Shown: one piece after another, positions 1 through 8,095 of the stretch
Layout of the letters: every line of letters begins with the position of its first letter
Position numbering within the stretch: position 1 is the stretch's first letter
Origin: Desulfatibacillum alkenivorans DSM 16219
GTDB lineage: Bacteria > Desulfobacterota > Desulfobacteria > Desulfobacterales > Desulfatibacillaceae
NCBI RefSeq assembly: GCF_900142135.1
Contig: NZ_FQZU01000005.1
Location: 124,001-188,000, forward strand
Reading direction: 5' to 3'
Length of the DNA stretch: 64,000 bases
Notes under the pieces: model-generated
The model's input: only the letters and a program-made list of their open reading frames with translations
What the model was told of the DNA's origin: nothing
Databases searched by the model: none
Translations under genes and position numbers: made by a program

Positions 1-588
1 GTCAAAGGCCCGGAAGGCGTTTCCGTCATCCCGGCCAGTTCAGGCCTGGCGGATCTGGTGCATCTGACCCAGGGGGAAAAATTGAACCTGCTTTCCGAAT
101 TCGACGGGTTGGAAGAGGATTACGACATATTCCTCATCGACACCGGCGCGGGAATTTCCTCCAACATCGTTTATTTCAACGCCGCAGCCAGGGAAAGGAT
201 CGTCATCGCCACTCCCGAGCCCACATCCATCACCGATGCATATGCACTGATGAAGGTCATGTTCACCCGGCATGGAACCCGCACCTTTAAACTATTGGTG
301 AACATGGTGAACAACGAGGCAGAGGCGGATTTGGTCTTCAAAAGCTTAAGCAACGCTTTGCTGCGGTTTTTACAGGATATTTCCCTGGAATACATGGGAT
401 GCATCAAACGGGACGACCATGTACCCAAATCGGTGAAAAAGCAGGCCCCGCTGCTGACCTTGTACCCTAAAAGCATGGCTGGCAAAGGCATTAACGAATT
501 AGCGGAACGGTTTTTATCCAAGGGCGAAGACAGCTCAGCAGACGGAAACATCAAATTTTTCTTTAGACGGCTGGTAGCCCCAAAATAG
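1..588 (+). CDS. flhG: Flagellar number/placement ATPase FlhG (MinD-like), 5' end missing
   Basis: The reading frame is open from base 1, so the gene begins before the window; about 195 C-terminal residues are present. The sequence shows the MinD/ParA-type switch segment 'FLIDTGAGIS' followed by 'ATPEPTSITDAYALMKV', both characteristic of FlhG/YlxH ATPases. The N-terminal deviant Walker A loop would lie in the missing part. FlhG works with the SRP-like GTPase FlhF at the membrane to set flagellar number and position. It is followed after 6 bases by fliA, the usual flhF-flhG-fliA order. Family assignment is firm; subfamily naming (FlhG versus another MinD-like protein) rests on motif and context. 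Confidence 0.88.
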   Translation, partial: VKGPEGVSVIPASSGLADLVHLTQGEKLNLLSEFDGLEEDYDIFLIDTGAGISSNIVYFNAAARERIVIATPEPTSITDAYALMKVMFTRHGTRTFKLLVNMVNNEAEADLVFKSLSNALLRFLQDISLEYMGCIKRDDHVPKSVKKQAPLLTLYPKSMAGKGINELAERFLSKGEDSSADGNIKFFFRRLVAPK

Positions 589-594
589 GAAATA

Positions 595-1395
595 ATGAAT
601 TTTATGCAAACCTGGATGACACCTCAAGGGCGTGCCATGAAAAATGCAGCACATGTACCGAGAGAAAAATCTAAAGAACGAGCCCGGCGTGATGAATTGA
701 TCACTAAATACGCCTATCTGGCTAAATTATGCGCTCATCGCCTGGCTATGCGGCTGCCCCCCAGCGTGAATGTGGACGACCTCATCAGCGCGGGCATCAT
801 GGGGCTGTTGGACGCCATCGATAAATATGACGAAGGCCGTGGAGTAAAATTCAGGACCTACGCCGAATTTCGTATTCGAGGCGCCATGCTGGATGAATTG
901 CGCGCCATGGATTGGGTCCCTCGTTCCGTAAGAAAAAAGGTTCAGGAAATCGAACAGGCCGTTAACAGGGTGGAAAAAAGGGAAAGCCGGCCAGCGGACG
1001 CCGAGGAAATCGCCGAAGAACTTGGCGTGGACATGGATACATACCAGAATATGCTGTCCAAGGCGGGCGGCATTGAACTGGTCAGCCTGGACGAACCCCT
1101 TTGGAGCAACGACAACACCAAGGACGGCCGCAGGACCCATGTGGATCTTCTGGAGGATAACGCCAACCCCGACCGGGATCTGATGGACTCGGAATTCAAG
1201 AAAATCCTGGCCCAGTCCATATCCAGCCTGACTCCCAAGGAGCAGCAGATCCTGTCTCTGTACTATCAGGACGAGCTAACCCTCAAGGAAGTCGGCGAGG
1301 TGATGGGCCTGACCGAGTCCCGCATCTGCCAGATTCACACACAATGCATGATCAAGCTGAGAAGCAAGCTTAAAACGCAGGAAGCAAGGATTTAA
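595..1395 (+). CDS. fliA: Flagellar sigma-28 factor FliA
   Basis: This is a 266-residue FliA/WhiG-type sigma factor that directs RNA polymerase to late flagellar and chemotaxis genes. Region 2 covers about residues 30-110 ('VDDLISAGIMGLLDAIDKYDEGRGVKF' core, then RIRGAMLDELR). Region 3 follows, and region 4 near 210-260 has the helix-turn-helix 'LTLKEVGEVMGLTESRICQIH'. The start used lies 6 bases after flhG with GGAA just upstream; an in-frame ATG at 637 would drop 14 residues. Gene order flhG-fliA implies cotranscription. Its usual anti-sigma factor FlgM is not found in its common slot later in the window. Confidence 0.95.
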   Translation: MNFMQTWMTPQGRAMKNAAHVPREKSKERARRDELITKYAYLAKLCAHRLAMRLPPSVNVDDLISAGIMGLLDAIDKYDEGRGVKFRTYAEFRIRGAMLDELRAMDWVPRSVRKKVQEIEQAVNRVEKRESRPADAEEIAEELGVDMDTYQNMLSKAGGIELVSLDEPLWSNDNTKDGRRTHVDLLEDNANPDRDLMDSEFKKILAQSISSLTPKEQQILSLYYQDELTLKEVGEVMGLTESRICQIHTQCMIKLRSKLKTQEARI

Positions 1396-1400
1396 TAATC

Positions 1401-2231
1401 ATGGATGATCAAGACGACGCCACTATGCCCGACACCGTGATTTTGGGCGGCAGCGCAAAAAGCAAGAAACCTGCCGAAGAACCCTGGGGAGGATCGGGGG
1501 ACGACGCCCCGGGAGACGCCTGGGGCGGTGGAAACGAACTCGATTCCGGCGCGGGAACCGAGTGGGGCGGCGGAACCGGCGTTGAGCCGGACTTAGACAA
1601 CTCGTGGGGCCATGAAGATGAAACGGACCAGGCGTTTGTTCCTGATCCCGCCATGTTTGAAGGCATGGGGGATGAGGAGGAAGCTCCTGAAAAATCCAGG
1701 TTCTCCTTTAAAAGGAAATGGATTATGATCCCGGCAGCCGCAGTTATCGTGCTGGCGGTAGGCGTGGTGAGTTTTTTCATGATCAGCGGCGCCCTGGATT
1801 CGACGGATGACAAGGCCCAGGCCACAGAAGAAAAAGCGCCTCAAGCCGCGCCGGCGCAGGCTCCGGCCCAGGCCCCGGTTGAGGCGCCAATCGCCTCGGG
1901 TCCCACCGTGGACAGGTACGGCGGAGTGCGCAACGTGCGGCTGGAATTGGAGCCTTTTGTCATCCCATATGAGGATGCTTCAAAAAAAACATATTTATTT
2001 CTAAGGGTTGCACTAGAAATTGACGAAAAAGAAACATACGCCCTGCTTGAGGCTAACAGGCCGCTCCTCAGGGGGGTCATATACGATACGGTCCTGGAGG
2101 AAATGGATCGCGTGGGAGACAAGGAAGCCTTTAGCGGATCCCTGCAAAATCTGTTGGCGGCCAAGTTGAAATCCGTGTTCTCGACAATGGGGATTCAAAA
2201 GGTGATTTTTTCCAATCAGTACTCGGTGTAA
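1401..2231 (+). CDS. FliL-like single-pass membrane protein with Trp-Gly-rich acidic N-terminus
   Basis: This 276-residue protein has three parts. Residues 1-105 are acidic and low in complexity, with repeated WG/WGG motifs spaced by Asp, Glu and Gly. One membrane helix follows at about 110-131, after a basic KRK. An Ala/Pro linker leads to a C-terminal domain at about 170-276. That domain (LELEPFVIPY, then TYLFLRVALEI, then LLRGVIYDTVLEEM, ending GIQKVIFSNQYSV) matches the layout of the FliL family, which sits beside the flagellar stator. The gene starts 5 bases after fliA and so belongs to the flagellar operon. FliL identity is my inference from the pattern; the N-terminal region is unlike standard FliL. 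Confidence 0.62.
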   Translation: MDDQDDATMPDTVILGGSAKSKKPAEEPWGGSGDDAPGDAWGGGNELDSGAGTEWGGGTGVEPDLDNSWGHEDETDQAFVPDPAMFEGMGDEEEAPEKSRFSFKRKWIMIPAAAVIVLAVGVVSFFMISGALDSTDDKAQATEEKAPQAAPAQAPAQAPVEAPIASGPTVDRYGGVRNVRLELEPFVIPYEDASKKTYLFLRVALEIDEKETYALLEANRPLLRGVIYDTVLEEMDRVGDKEAFSGSLQNLLAAKLKSVFSTMGIQKVIFSNQYSV

Positions 2232-2279
2232 TTTCCGGTATGCGCGCAATCCCTCATCCGGCAGGCACAAGGAGGCGAA

Positions 2280-2492
2280 ATGGATATCAGATTTCGGCCA
2301 GAGCCCCCCGACGCCGTTAAAGGGGTGACGCCGGTTAAGGATCAGGGCGCTGATCGCGAAAAATGGAAGAAGAGGCGGGCTAACCCGGAAGAAAAGGACG
2401 ACTCCCGCGACTCTCCGGAAAACGATGAGCGGACCGCTCCCAGAAAACCGGTCAAGGATAATGCCGGCGGCATTGTGGATGTTGTAATATAG
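2280..2492 (+). CDS. Small charged protein of the flagellar locus, function unknown
   Basis: This is a 70-residue, highly charged protein without membrane segment or recognisable domain. It is supported as a real gene by a strong ribosome binding site (AAGGAGG, 2270-2276) ending three bases before the ATG, by its position between two flagellar-locus genes on the same strand, and by the short gap to the next gene. I do not recognise the family. Its composition (many Lys, Arg, Asp, Glu and Pro) suggests a disordered protein. Confidence 0.6.
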   Translation: MDIRFRPEPPDAVKGVTPVKDQGADREKWKKRRANPEEKDDSRDSPENDERTAPRKPVKDNAGGIVDVVI

Positions 2493-2503
2493 GCGGAAAG
2501 ATA

Positions 2504-3013
2504 TTGGATCTTATGCTGCAAAACTTTCCTTTGGAATTTTGGATTATCAGCCAGGTGGTCATGGACGCGGCCCTGATCCTGGTGGTGTTTCTTGTTTGGA
2601 GGCGTTTTTCAAAAGGCCCTGAAGTCCCCAAAGAAGCCGCTCTCATGGCCGTCTCCCGGGTCCTGGAGCCTGTTTTGGAGGAATCGCGCAAGCTGGCCGA
2701 AGCATTTGACGGCCAACTTACCGAAAAACGAGCTATTATCAATAAGATCAACCACGATCTGGACGCCCGCATTATTAGTTTGAATCTCTTGCTAAAGCGC
2801 GCCGAAGCCCTGCAGGGCGAACAAAACCCTTCAAGGAAAGGCGGACAACAGGTTCAGTCCGACCATGTGGTGGATCTGCAGCAAAAGGTAGTCGCCCTGG
2901 ACGCCAAAGGCCTGCCCCCCAATGAAATCGCCTCCCGGCTGCAAATGCCCCTTGGCGAGGTGGACATGGTCATCAGCCTCAAGCGTAAATTTGAAAAAAT
3001 GAGCGGGGCCTAA
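2504..3013 (+). CDS. DUF2802-like membrane-anchored protein with C-terminal helix-turn-helix
   Basis: This 169-residue protein has an N-terminal membrane helix (about residues 10-30), a coiled-coil-prone middle (about 45-110) and a C-terminal segment 'LDAKGLPPNEIASRLQMPLGEVDMVISLKR' that looks like a helix-turn-helix. The same arrangement occurs in DUF2802/DUF6115-type proteins encoded in flagellar clusters of other bacteria. The listed start is TTG, which has GGCGG seven bases upstream; an ATG three codons later is the alternative. It begins 11 bases after the preceding small gene. The exact role is unknown; the context argues for flagellar or chemotaxis function. Confidence 0.6.
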   Translation: MDLMLQNFPLEFWIISQVVMDAALILVVFLVWRRFSKGPEVPKEAALMAVSRVLEPVLEESRKLAEAFDGQLTEKRAIINKINHDLDARIISLNLLLKRAEALQGEQNPSRKGGQQVQSDHVVDLQQKVVALDAKGLPPNEIASRLQMPLGEVDMVISLKRKFEKMSGA

Positions 3014-3273
3014 AGCAATGGGGTCAAATCTACGTTTGACGTTTGAGACTTTAGGAAATGGATTCACCGGACGAATCGGGTGCGTTTCTGACGGGTTTGA
3101 AGTCCTCCCGCGTTTTTGTCCACAAAAAGCGCAAAGCCGGACTTCGTAAACCGACCTGCAAACGCCCTCATGGAATCGTAGGCTGGTTGAGCTTGCGAAA
3201 TCTAAAAAATAAAAGGGTTATGCAACTATTAGAGACGTGGAAAACCGCAACCAATTTTTAACCGAGATTCGCC

Positions 3274-4389
3274 ATGGCCATCCCCATTGACCCGGGCAAT
3301 ATCCGCCGCTTCGGCCCGGACCTCCTGCAATTGGCGGACCCCAAGGCGAAAATCGCCTTCAACCCCAAAGACGTCCTTTCCGCCAAAGTCTTAAAGAGTT
3401 TAAACCCCGGCCAGTTCCTGCTGTCCGTGCGAGGCAACCAGATAATCGCCCAATCCAACGCCGACCTCATCCCCGGAAAAGTCTATCTGATGGAAGTCAA
3501 AAGCGTGGACCCCATGCCTGTTCTGGCCCTGGCCAAAGAGGTTCAGGCCGAAAGCCAGGGCAGGGCGCTCGCCAAGCTGGTGGATGGATTGCGGCAATCT
3601 CCTTTCAAGGACTTGATGGGGCTGCTGGATTTGAAAGGGGAGGGCGCTGCGGCAAAGGCGCCCCCCTCCGCCAAAGAGGAGTTGCAGGCCCTGAGCAACC
3701 TTCTAAGCCGTCTGACCCTTGGGGGCGGCAAGCCGTTCACGGCGGATGCTGTCAGGAATTTTGTGCAGAATTCCGGCATGATGTGGGAAAGCAAGCTGGG
3801 CGCTCAGGCCGCCTCGGCCAATCCATTCCAGTCGCCCCAGGCTTTGTTGGATAACGATTTGAAAGCCCTGGTCATGCAGCTTTTATCCCGTCCTGAAATG
3901 CAAAACACGCCCCAGGCCGAAAGGCTGGCGGCCTTTATGGATAATCTGCAAGGCCTTCAGCTTGCCAATGTCACCGCCATGGAGGAGAACGGGCGTTTTT
4001 TCCTGTCCGTGCCCTTTTTGCAGGGCGGGGAGTATCGGTTTGTGCAGTTTATGGCTGACTTATCCAGGGAGTCCGGCGGTGAGGATGGAAATGGCAAAGA
4101 TCGCCTGATAACCGCTTCCTTATGCCTGGATTTGTCCGCCTTGGGACCGATTCGGGCCGATGCAGCCCTGCTTGGCAGATTTTTGCGCGCCGGTTTCAGC
4201 GTTTCTTCTCAGGAAAACGCGGATTTTTTAATAGCCAGGGCTCATGAACTGGAAAGCAGGCTTGCCAGCCATGGATTTCAACTCATGGATCTGACCTTTC
4301 ATGTGGAGGAACAGTCATTTTTAGAAAATATCTCCCTGGCCGACGAATTGTTTTCCGAACCTCCAAACGGGCTGGATTTTGTGATTTAA
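3274..4389 (+). CDS. FliK-like flagellar hook-length control protein
   Basis: This 371-residue protein has no signal peptide. The N-terminal part (about 1-90) contains a small beta-rich unit (GQFLLSVRGNQIIAQSNADLIPGKVYLMEV). The middle is Ala/Gly/Leu rich. The C-terminal part (about 235-360) has the alternating pattern of the Flg_hook domain (RFFLSVPFLQGGEYRFVQFM, later ASLCLDLSALGPIRADAAL, ending with a helix ELESRLASHGFQLMDLTF). FliK is a secreted ruler that switches flagellar export specificity. The following gene is an FlhB C-domain-like protein, the pairing seen in other genomes. Assignment rests on domain pattern and neighbours, so it is moderate. Confidence 0.62.
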   Translation: MAIPIDPGNIRRFGPDLLQLADPKAKIAFNPKDVLSAKVLKSLNPGQFLLSVRGNQIIAQSNADLIPGKVYLMEVKSVDPMPVLALAKEVQAESQGRALAKLVDGLRQSPFKDLMGLLDLKGEGAAAKAPPSAKEELQALSNLLSRLTLGGGKPFTADAVRNFVQNSGMMWESKLGAQAASANPFQSPQALLDNDLKALVMQLLSRPEMQNTPQAERLAAFMDNLQGLQLANVTAMEENGRFFLSVPFLQGGEYRFVQFMADLSRESGGEDGNGKDRLITASLCLDLSALGPIRADAALLGRFLRAGFSVSSQENADFLIARAHELESRLASHGFQLMDLTFHVEEQSFLENISLADELFSEPPNGLDFVI

Positions 4390-4399
4390 GGCGTTGACC

Positions 4400-4672
4400 A
4401 TGAAAAAATCCCTAAAAAAGGCCGTTGCCCTGAAATATAACGCCCTCGCGGACAACGCTCCCCGCGTCACCGCCACGGGCAAAGGGATTATTGCCGAAAA
4501 AATCATCGACCTCGCCCGCAAGCACGGGGTGCCGGTTCAGGAAGACCCGGACCTTGTGGAGGTTTTGGCCCGTCTGGACCTGAACGAGGAAATTCCGGCC
4601 GAACTCTATGTGGTGGTGGCGGAGCTTCTTTCCTTCGTTTACAAAGCCAATCAGGCAAAAATGGACCGCTAG
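4400..4672 (+). CDS. FlhB C-terminal-domain-like protein (FhlB/YlqH type)
   Basis: This 90-residue protein resembles the cytoplasmic C-domain of FlhB/EscU export-gate proteins: 'AVALKYNALADNAPRVTATGKGIIAEKIIDLARKHGVPVQEDPDLVEVLARLDLNEEIP'-like order, with no membrane helices. The NPTH autocleavage motif of true FlhB is absent (NAPR stands at that point). Such stand-alone proteins accompany fliK-like genes and can partly substitute for the FlhB C-domain. I chose the ATG at 4400, eight bases after AAGG; a TTG two codons earlier is possible. It follows the FliK-like gene by about ten bases. Confidence 0.8.
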   Translation: MKKSLKKAVALKYNALADNAPRVTATGKGIIAEKIIDLARKHGVPVQEDPDLVEVLARLDLNEEIPAELYVVVAELLSFVYKANQAKMDR

Positions 4673-4803
4673 GCATTTTTTTCCTGGATTTGGCATGCAC
4701 TTTTTACCTTTTTTACCCGGTTTTTCCTTCCTTTCAAAAAAGTATAATCTTTTAAATATAATAAAATCAGATGTTTAAATTCATGGCTTCCGATTTTTTC
4801 CAC
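4673..4803 (+). other. AT-rich upstream region of the flgF operon
   Basis: No gene is seen between the FlhB-like gene and flgF. The segment around 4735-4770 is very AT rich (runs of A and T), as is common for bend or IHF-type sites between an activator and a sigma-54 promoter. No specific activator site could be recognised. Confidence 0.3.
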
Positions 4804-4821
4804 TTGGCGCCCGGGTTGCAA
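4804..4821 (+). promoter_or_regulatory. Sigma-54 promoter of the flgF operon
   Basis: The sequence TTGGCGCCCGGGTTGCAA carries the -24 GG (4806-4807) and the -12 GC (4818-4819) separated by exactly ten bases, with the TTGGC and TTGCA flanks of the sigma-54 consensus. Transcription would start about 4831, giving a leader of about 33 bases before flgF. In polar flagellates the rod/hook operons are sigma-54 dependent, which fits. Confidence 0.82.
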
Positions 4822-4863
4822 TTTCACCGGTCAACCCGACTCAGGGCAAACCAAGGAGGAAGC

Positions 4864-5550
4864 ATGAACATAGGAACCATATACGCAACCAAGGGCTTTT
4901 ATAATGAGTACGAACGGTTTGAGGTTATTTCCAATAACCTGGCCAACGTCTCGACTCCTGGATTCAAGCGCGACATATTCGCCCTGGATAAAAACTCCAA
5001 TCCCTACACCAAGACCGATATGTCCGAAGGGCCTGTGCAGCACACGGGAAATGAGTTGGACTTTTCCATCCAGGGCGAGGGTTTCTTTGAAATGCAGGGC
5101 GAGAACGGGCTTCGCTACACTCGCCAGGGGCGTTTTTTGCTGAACGCGGACAAAGAAATCGTCAATGCGGCCGGCGACAAGCTCCTGAGCGACCGGGGCG
5201 ACCCCATAGTGGTGGACGGCGGCGACCTGTCCTTAGCTCCTGACGGAACCCTCATGGTGGACGGCAAGGAACTGGAAACCATCGCCGTGGTCAATTTTGA
5301 AAACCCCAAAATGCTCTCCAAAGAAGGCGCTGCTTATTACGTTTCGGAAGGCGGCGCAGGCGAGCGCCTGGAGCGTCCTGAAGGCACGATAGTGAACCAG
5401 GGCTACCTGGAGCAATCCAATGTGATTGTTCCCCAGGAAATGGTCAAGATGATGGAGTCGTTAAGAACCTACGAGACCTTTCAAAAATATATGAATACAG
5501 CCAGTGAAATGAATACCAAAGCCGTCAGCGAAGTAGGCACGCTGAGGTAA
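4864..5550 (+). CDS. flgF: Flagellar proximal rod protein FlgF
   Basis: This 228-residue axial protein builds the rod. The N-terminal rod/hook motif '[24 protein letters not shown]' (about 15-38), a central FlgE/F/G-type domain ([21 protein letters not shown]) and the C-terminal heptad-like helix ([20 protein letters not shown]) are all present. The ATG at 4864 has a perfect AAGGAGGA just before it; the open frame extends upstream to 4771 but without such a site and would overlap the promoter. Length and placement before flgG are typical. It is the first gene of the operon. Confidence 0.95.
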   Translation: MNIGTIYATKGFYNEYERFEVISNNLANVSTPGFKRDIFALDKNSNPYTKTDMSEGPVQHTGNELDFSIQGEGFFEMQGENGLRYTRQGRFLLNADKEIVNAAGDKLLSDRGDPIVVDGGDLSLAPDGTLMVDGKELETIAVVNFENPKMLSKEGAAYYVSEGGAGERLERPEGTIVNQGYLEQSNVIVPQEMVKMMESLRTYETFQKYMNTASEMNTKAVSEVGTLR

Positions 5551-5567
5551 AAAGGGAGGCAATTGCC

Positions 5568-6350
5568 ATGTTACGAGGATTATGGACAGCAGCAACCGGG
5601 ATGGAGGCTCAACAGCTTAATATTGATGTTGTTTCCAATAACCTGGCCAACATCAACACCACCGCGTTCAAACGCAGCAGGCCTGACTTTCAGGATCTCA
5701 TGTACCAGACCCTGCGGGTGGCCGGAGCAACCACCACGGGCGGTACGCAGCTTCCCACGGGCCTCCAGGTCGGCATGGGCTCCAAGCCCACGGGCGTGCA
5801 AAAGATTTTCGTCCAGGGCGACTACAGCCAGACCGGCAACGAACTGGACTGGGCCATTGAAGGGAACGGCTTTTTTAAGGTTTTGGCCAATAACGAAGAA
5901 GTTTACACCCGCGCCGGCGGATTCAAGATCGATTCCGAAGGTTACATCACCACGGCCGCCGGTGAAAGGCTGCAGCCGGAATTCGCGGTGCCTACGGATG
6001 CGGTTCTCATTTCCGTGGATTCCGGCGGCAAGCTCACGGCTTTCGGCCCGGCCAACGAGGAAGTGGCTACCTACGACATCACGCTTTACGACTTCGCCAA
6101 CCCGGCTGGCCTCTATTCCATGGGCCGCAACCTTTACAAGACCACCGAGGCTTCCGGCGAGGAAGTGGAAGGAACGCCCGGCGACGAAGGCTTCGGGACC
6201 ATCAGCCAGGGTTACCTGGAAATGTCCAACGTGAACGTGGTCGAAGAAATGGTGACCATGATCGTGGCCCAACGCGCCTATGAAGCCAACTCCAAGGCTA
6301 TCCAGACGGCTGACAGCATGCTGCAGATAGCCAACAACGTGAAGAGGTAA
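5568..6350 (+). CDS. flgG: Flagellar distal rod protein FlgG
   Basis: This 260-residue protein has the usual length for FlgG. It begins '[27 protein letters not shown]', carries the FlgG-type '[35 protein letters not shown]' core (written here only as a location, about 75-110), and ends with '[23 protein letters not shown]', the C-terminal coiled-coil of axial proteins. The start is preceded by GGGAGG. It forms the distal rod passing through the L and P rings, whose genes follow. Confidence 0.97.
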   Translation: MLRGLWTAATGMEAQQLNIDVVSNNLANINTTAFKRSRPDFQDLMYQTLRVAGATTTGGTQLPTGLQVGMGSKPTGVQKIFVQGDYSQTGNELDWAIEGNGFFKVLANNEEVYTRAGGFKIDSEGYITTAAGERLQPEFAVPTDAVLISVDSGGKLTAFGPANEEVATYDITLYDFANPAGLYSMGRNLYKTTEASGEEVEGTPGDEGFGTISQGYLEMSNVNVVEEMVTMIVAQRAYEANSKAIQTADSMLQIANNVKR

Positions 6351-6356
6351 TAACCC

Positions 6357-7331
6357 ATGAGACGCCTTTCCGCCCATAAACTCGCCGTTATGTTAATCAG
6401 CCTGGCCGTATTCTCAGCCTTGGCGGCCGGCGCTGCAATCGCCAAGGCGCCTGAAATTCGTGTGCCGTCCGAGGCCTGGGTGCAGGAAGACAGCGTCTTT
6501 TTGGGAGACGTGGCCGTGATTTCCGGGCTGGACTCTCTTTCCCACGAAATTAAGGAAGTCTACCTGGGAAGGGCGCCTGCTCCGGGCAAACGCCGCTCCC
6601 TCCGGGGCGCCATGATCCAGGCCAAGCTGGACCGGCTGGACCTGCCCGAGAACGCCGTGATCGAAATTCCCTCCAGGGTGAAGGTGCACCGTTCCTTCCA
6701 GGAAGTGGACGACCAGGATTTTGAAGACATGCTGATCGATTATCTTAACGACAAACTGCCCGTAGGCCATTTTGAAGTCAGCCGGTTTCAGGTGCGCGGC
6801 AACGGAGCCGTAGCCGAAGGAATGCTGGACGTGGTTTTGGAAGACAGCCGCAATGATGAGGACTACGGCCAGATCAGCCTGAAGGGAATCATCAGCGTGG
6901 ATGGAAAAATGGAGCGCAGGGTAAGCATCGCCGCCTGGGTGGACTATGAAGCTCCGGTCGTCGTAGCGGCCCGCAAGTTGGACCGCATGGACGTGCTCAC
7001 TGCCGGAGATGTGACCGTGGAAATGCGGAACCTTTCCCGCCTGCCCGACGGCGTCGTCACCGATCCCAAAGAGGTAAGAGGCATGCGGCTGCGTCAGGAC
7101 ATGGATGCCGGCGAGCACATGCTTTCCAGAATGCTTGAAAAGCCGCCCCTGGTTGAACGCGGCGAGGATGTGACCATCATGGCGGAAAACGGCGTTCTTT
7201 CCATCACGGCCATAGGCTTGGCCAAAGAGTCCGGCGGTCTGGGCGACGCCATAGAAGTGGAAAACAAGATGAGCGAAAAAATAATCACCTGCCGGGTCAC
7301 TGGTCCGGCCCAGGTGGAAGTCACGTTTTAG
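6357..7331 (+). CDS. flgA: P-ring assembly chaperone FlgA
   Basis: This 324-residue periplasmic protein helps FlgI polymerise into the P ring. A signal peptide is visible at about 1-30 (hydrophobic LAVMLISLAVFSALAAGAAIA, cleavage probably after AIAKA). The C-terminal half has the SAF/ChapFlgA pattern: APVVVAARKLDRMDVLTAGDV, then RLRQDMDAGEHML, and ends in ENGVLSITAIGLAKESGGLGD. It is longer than enterobacterial FlgA (about 220 residues) but typical for deltaproteobacteria. It starts 6 bases after flgG. Confidence 0.93.
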   Translation: MRRLSAHKLAVMLISLAVFSALAAGAAIAKAPEIRVPSEAWVQEDSVFLGDVAVISGLDSLSHEIKEVYLGRAPAPGKRRSLRGAMIQAKLDRLDLPENAVIEIPSRVKVHRSFQEVDDQDFEDMLIDYLNDKLPVGHFEVSRFQVRGNGAVAEGMLDVVLEDSRNDEDYGQISLKGIISVDGKMERRVSIAAWVDYEAPVVVAARKLDRMDVLTAGDVTVEMRNLSRLPDGVVTDPKEVRGMRLRQDMDAGEHMLSRMLEKPPLVERGEDVTIMAENGVLSITAIGLAKESGGLGDAIEVENKMSEKIITCRVTGPAQVEVTF

Positions 7332-7346
7332 GCGGGAGGATGTAAC

Positions 7347-8075
7347 ATGATCATGCGTTTAGGAATCATCATTTTGGCAATCGTTCTGGCGCTCTCCATG
7401 GGATGCGCCGCCCAAAGGCAGGATACTCTCGCCAGCCCTGCGCCCTCCGCGGCAACCGCTCCGCAGCACATGCTGGAGCAGCCGGCGACGGTCACCTATA
7501 CCGCGCCTCGTCCGGCCGAAGGCTCCTTGTGGGTCGACCCGGGCGGAAGCCAGTTTTTTGGAGACAGGCGGGCAAGGCAGGTCGGCGACCTGGTGACTAT
7601 CAGGATTACGGAAACCCCCACGGCCTCACTGACCGCCAAGACCACCACCACCCGCGATTCCAGCGTCAGCGCCGACGTGACGGACCTGGCAGGTTATATG
7701 ACCTGGCTGGAAGCCGCCAATAAGAATTTGAAGGGCGACAGCCTGTTGAGCGCCGGTTACAAACCCAGCTTCACAGGGCAGGGAACCAACGACCGCAGCG
7801 GCAGCGTAACCGCTTATGTGTCCGGCCGCGTTGTGGGGGTCATGGCCAACGGCAACCTCCAGATTTCCGGCTCCCGGGCCATCAAGGTGAATAACGAAAC
7901 TCAATACATGACCATTTCGGGCATCGTTCGCCCCGAAGATATCGATCCCAGCAACGTGGTCCAGTCCACCTACATCGCCGACGCCCGCATTGAGTACTAC
8001 GGCAAAGGCGTGATTGCAGACAAACAAATTCCCGGATGGGGAACCCGCGTCCTGGATCATGTGTGGCCGTTCTAA
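7347..8075 (+). CDS. flgH: Flagellar L-ring lipoprotein FlgH
   Basis: This 242-residue protein forms the outer-membrane L ring. A lipoprotein signal with lipobox LSMG-C puts the lipidated cysteine at residue 21. The body has the conserved FlgH elements: 'SLWVDPGGSQFFGDRRARQVGDLVTIRI', 'TNDRSGSVTAYVSGRVVGVMANGNL' and 'ISGIVRPEDIDPSNVVQSTYIADARIEYYGKG' (locations about 57-85, 153-178, 198-230). GGGAGG precedes the start. It overlaps the open frame, but not the chosen start, of flgI. Confidence 0.96.
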   Translation: MIMRLGIIILAIVLALSMGCAAQRQDTLASPAPSAATAPQHMLEQPATVTYTAPRPAEGSLWVDPGGSQFFGDRRARQVGDLVTIRITETPTASLTAKTTTTRDSSVSADVTDLAGYMTWLEAANKNLKGDSLLSAGYKPSFTGQGTNDRSGSVTAYVSGRVVGVMANGNLQISGSRAIKVNNETQYMTISGIVRPEDIDPSNVVQSTYIADARIEYYGKGVIADKQIPGWGTRVLDHVWPF

Positions 8076-8095
8076 GGAAGATTGGAGGCAAGGAT

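Noticed and set aside
3058-3261. 67-codon open frame between the DUF2802-like and FliK-like genes
   Set aside because: No ribosome site, Lys/Arg-rich composition without pattern and no family resemblance; treated as non-coding.
4841-4863. CAGGGCAAACC before flgF, similar to part of the c-di-GMP (GEMM) riboswitch
   Set aside because: Only this short piece matches; the second GEMM helix and the conserved GGGACGCAAAGCC part are missing and the start codon follows at once.
5580-6377. 265-codon open frame on the minus strand opposite flgG
   Set aside because: It lies entirely over the firmly identified flgG and shows the His/Gly-rich composition of an antisense shadow.
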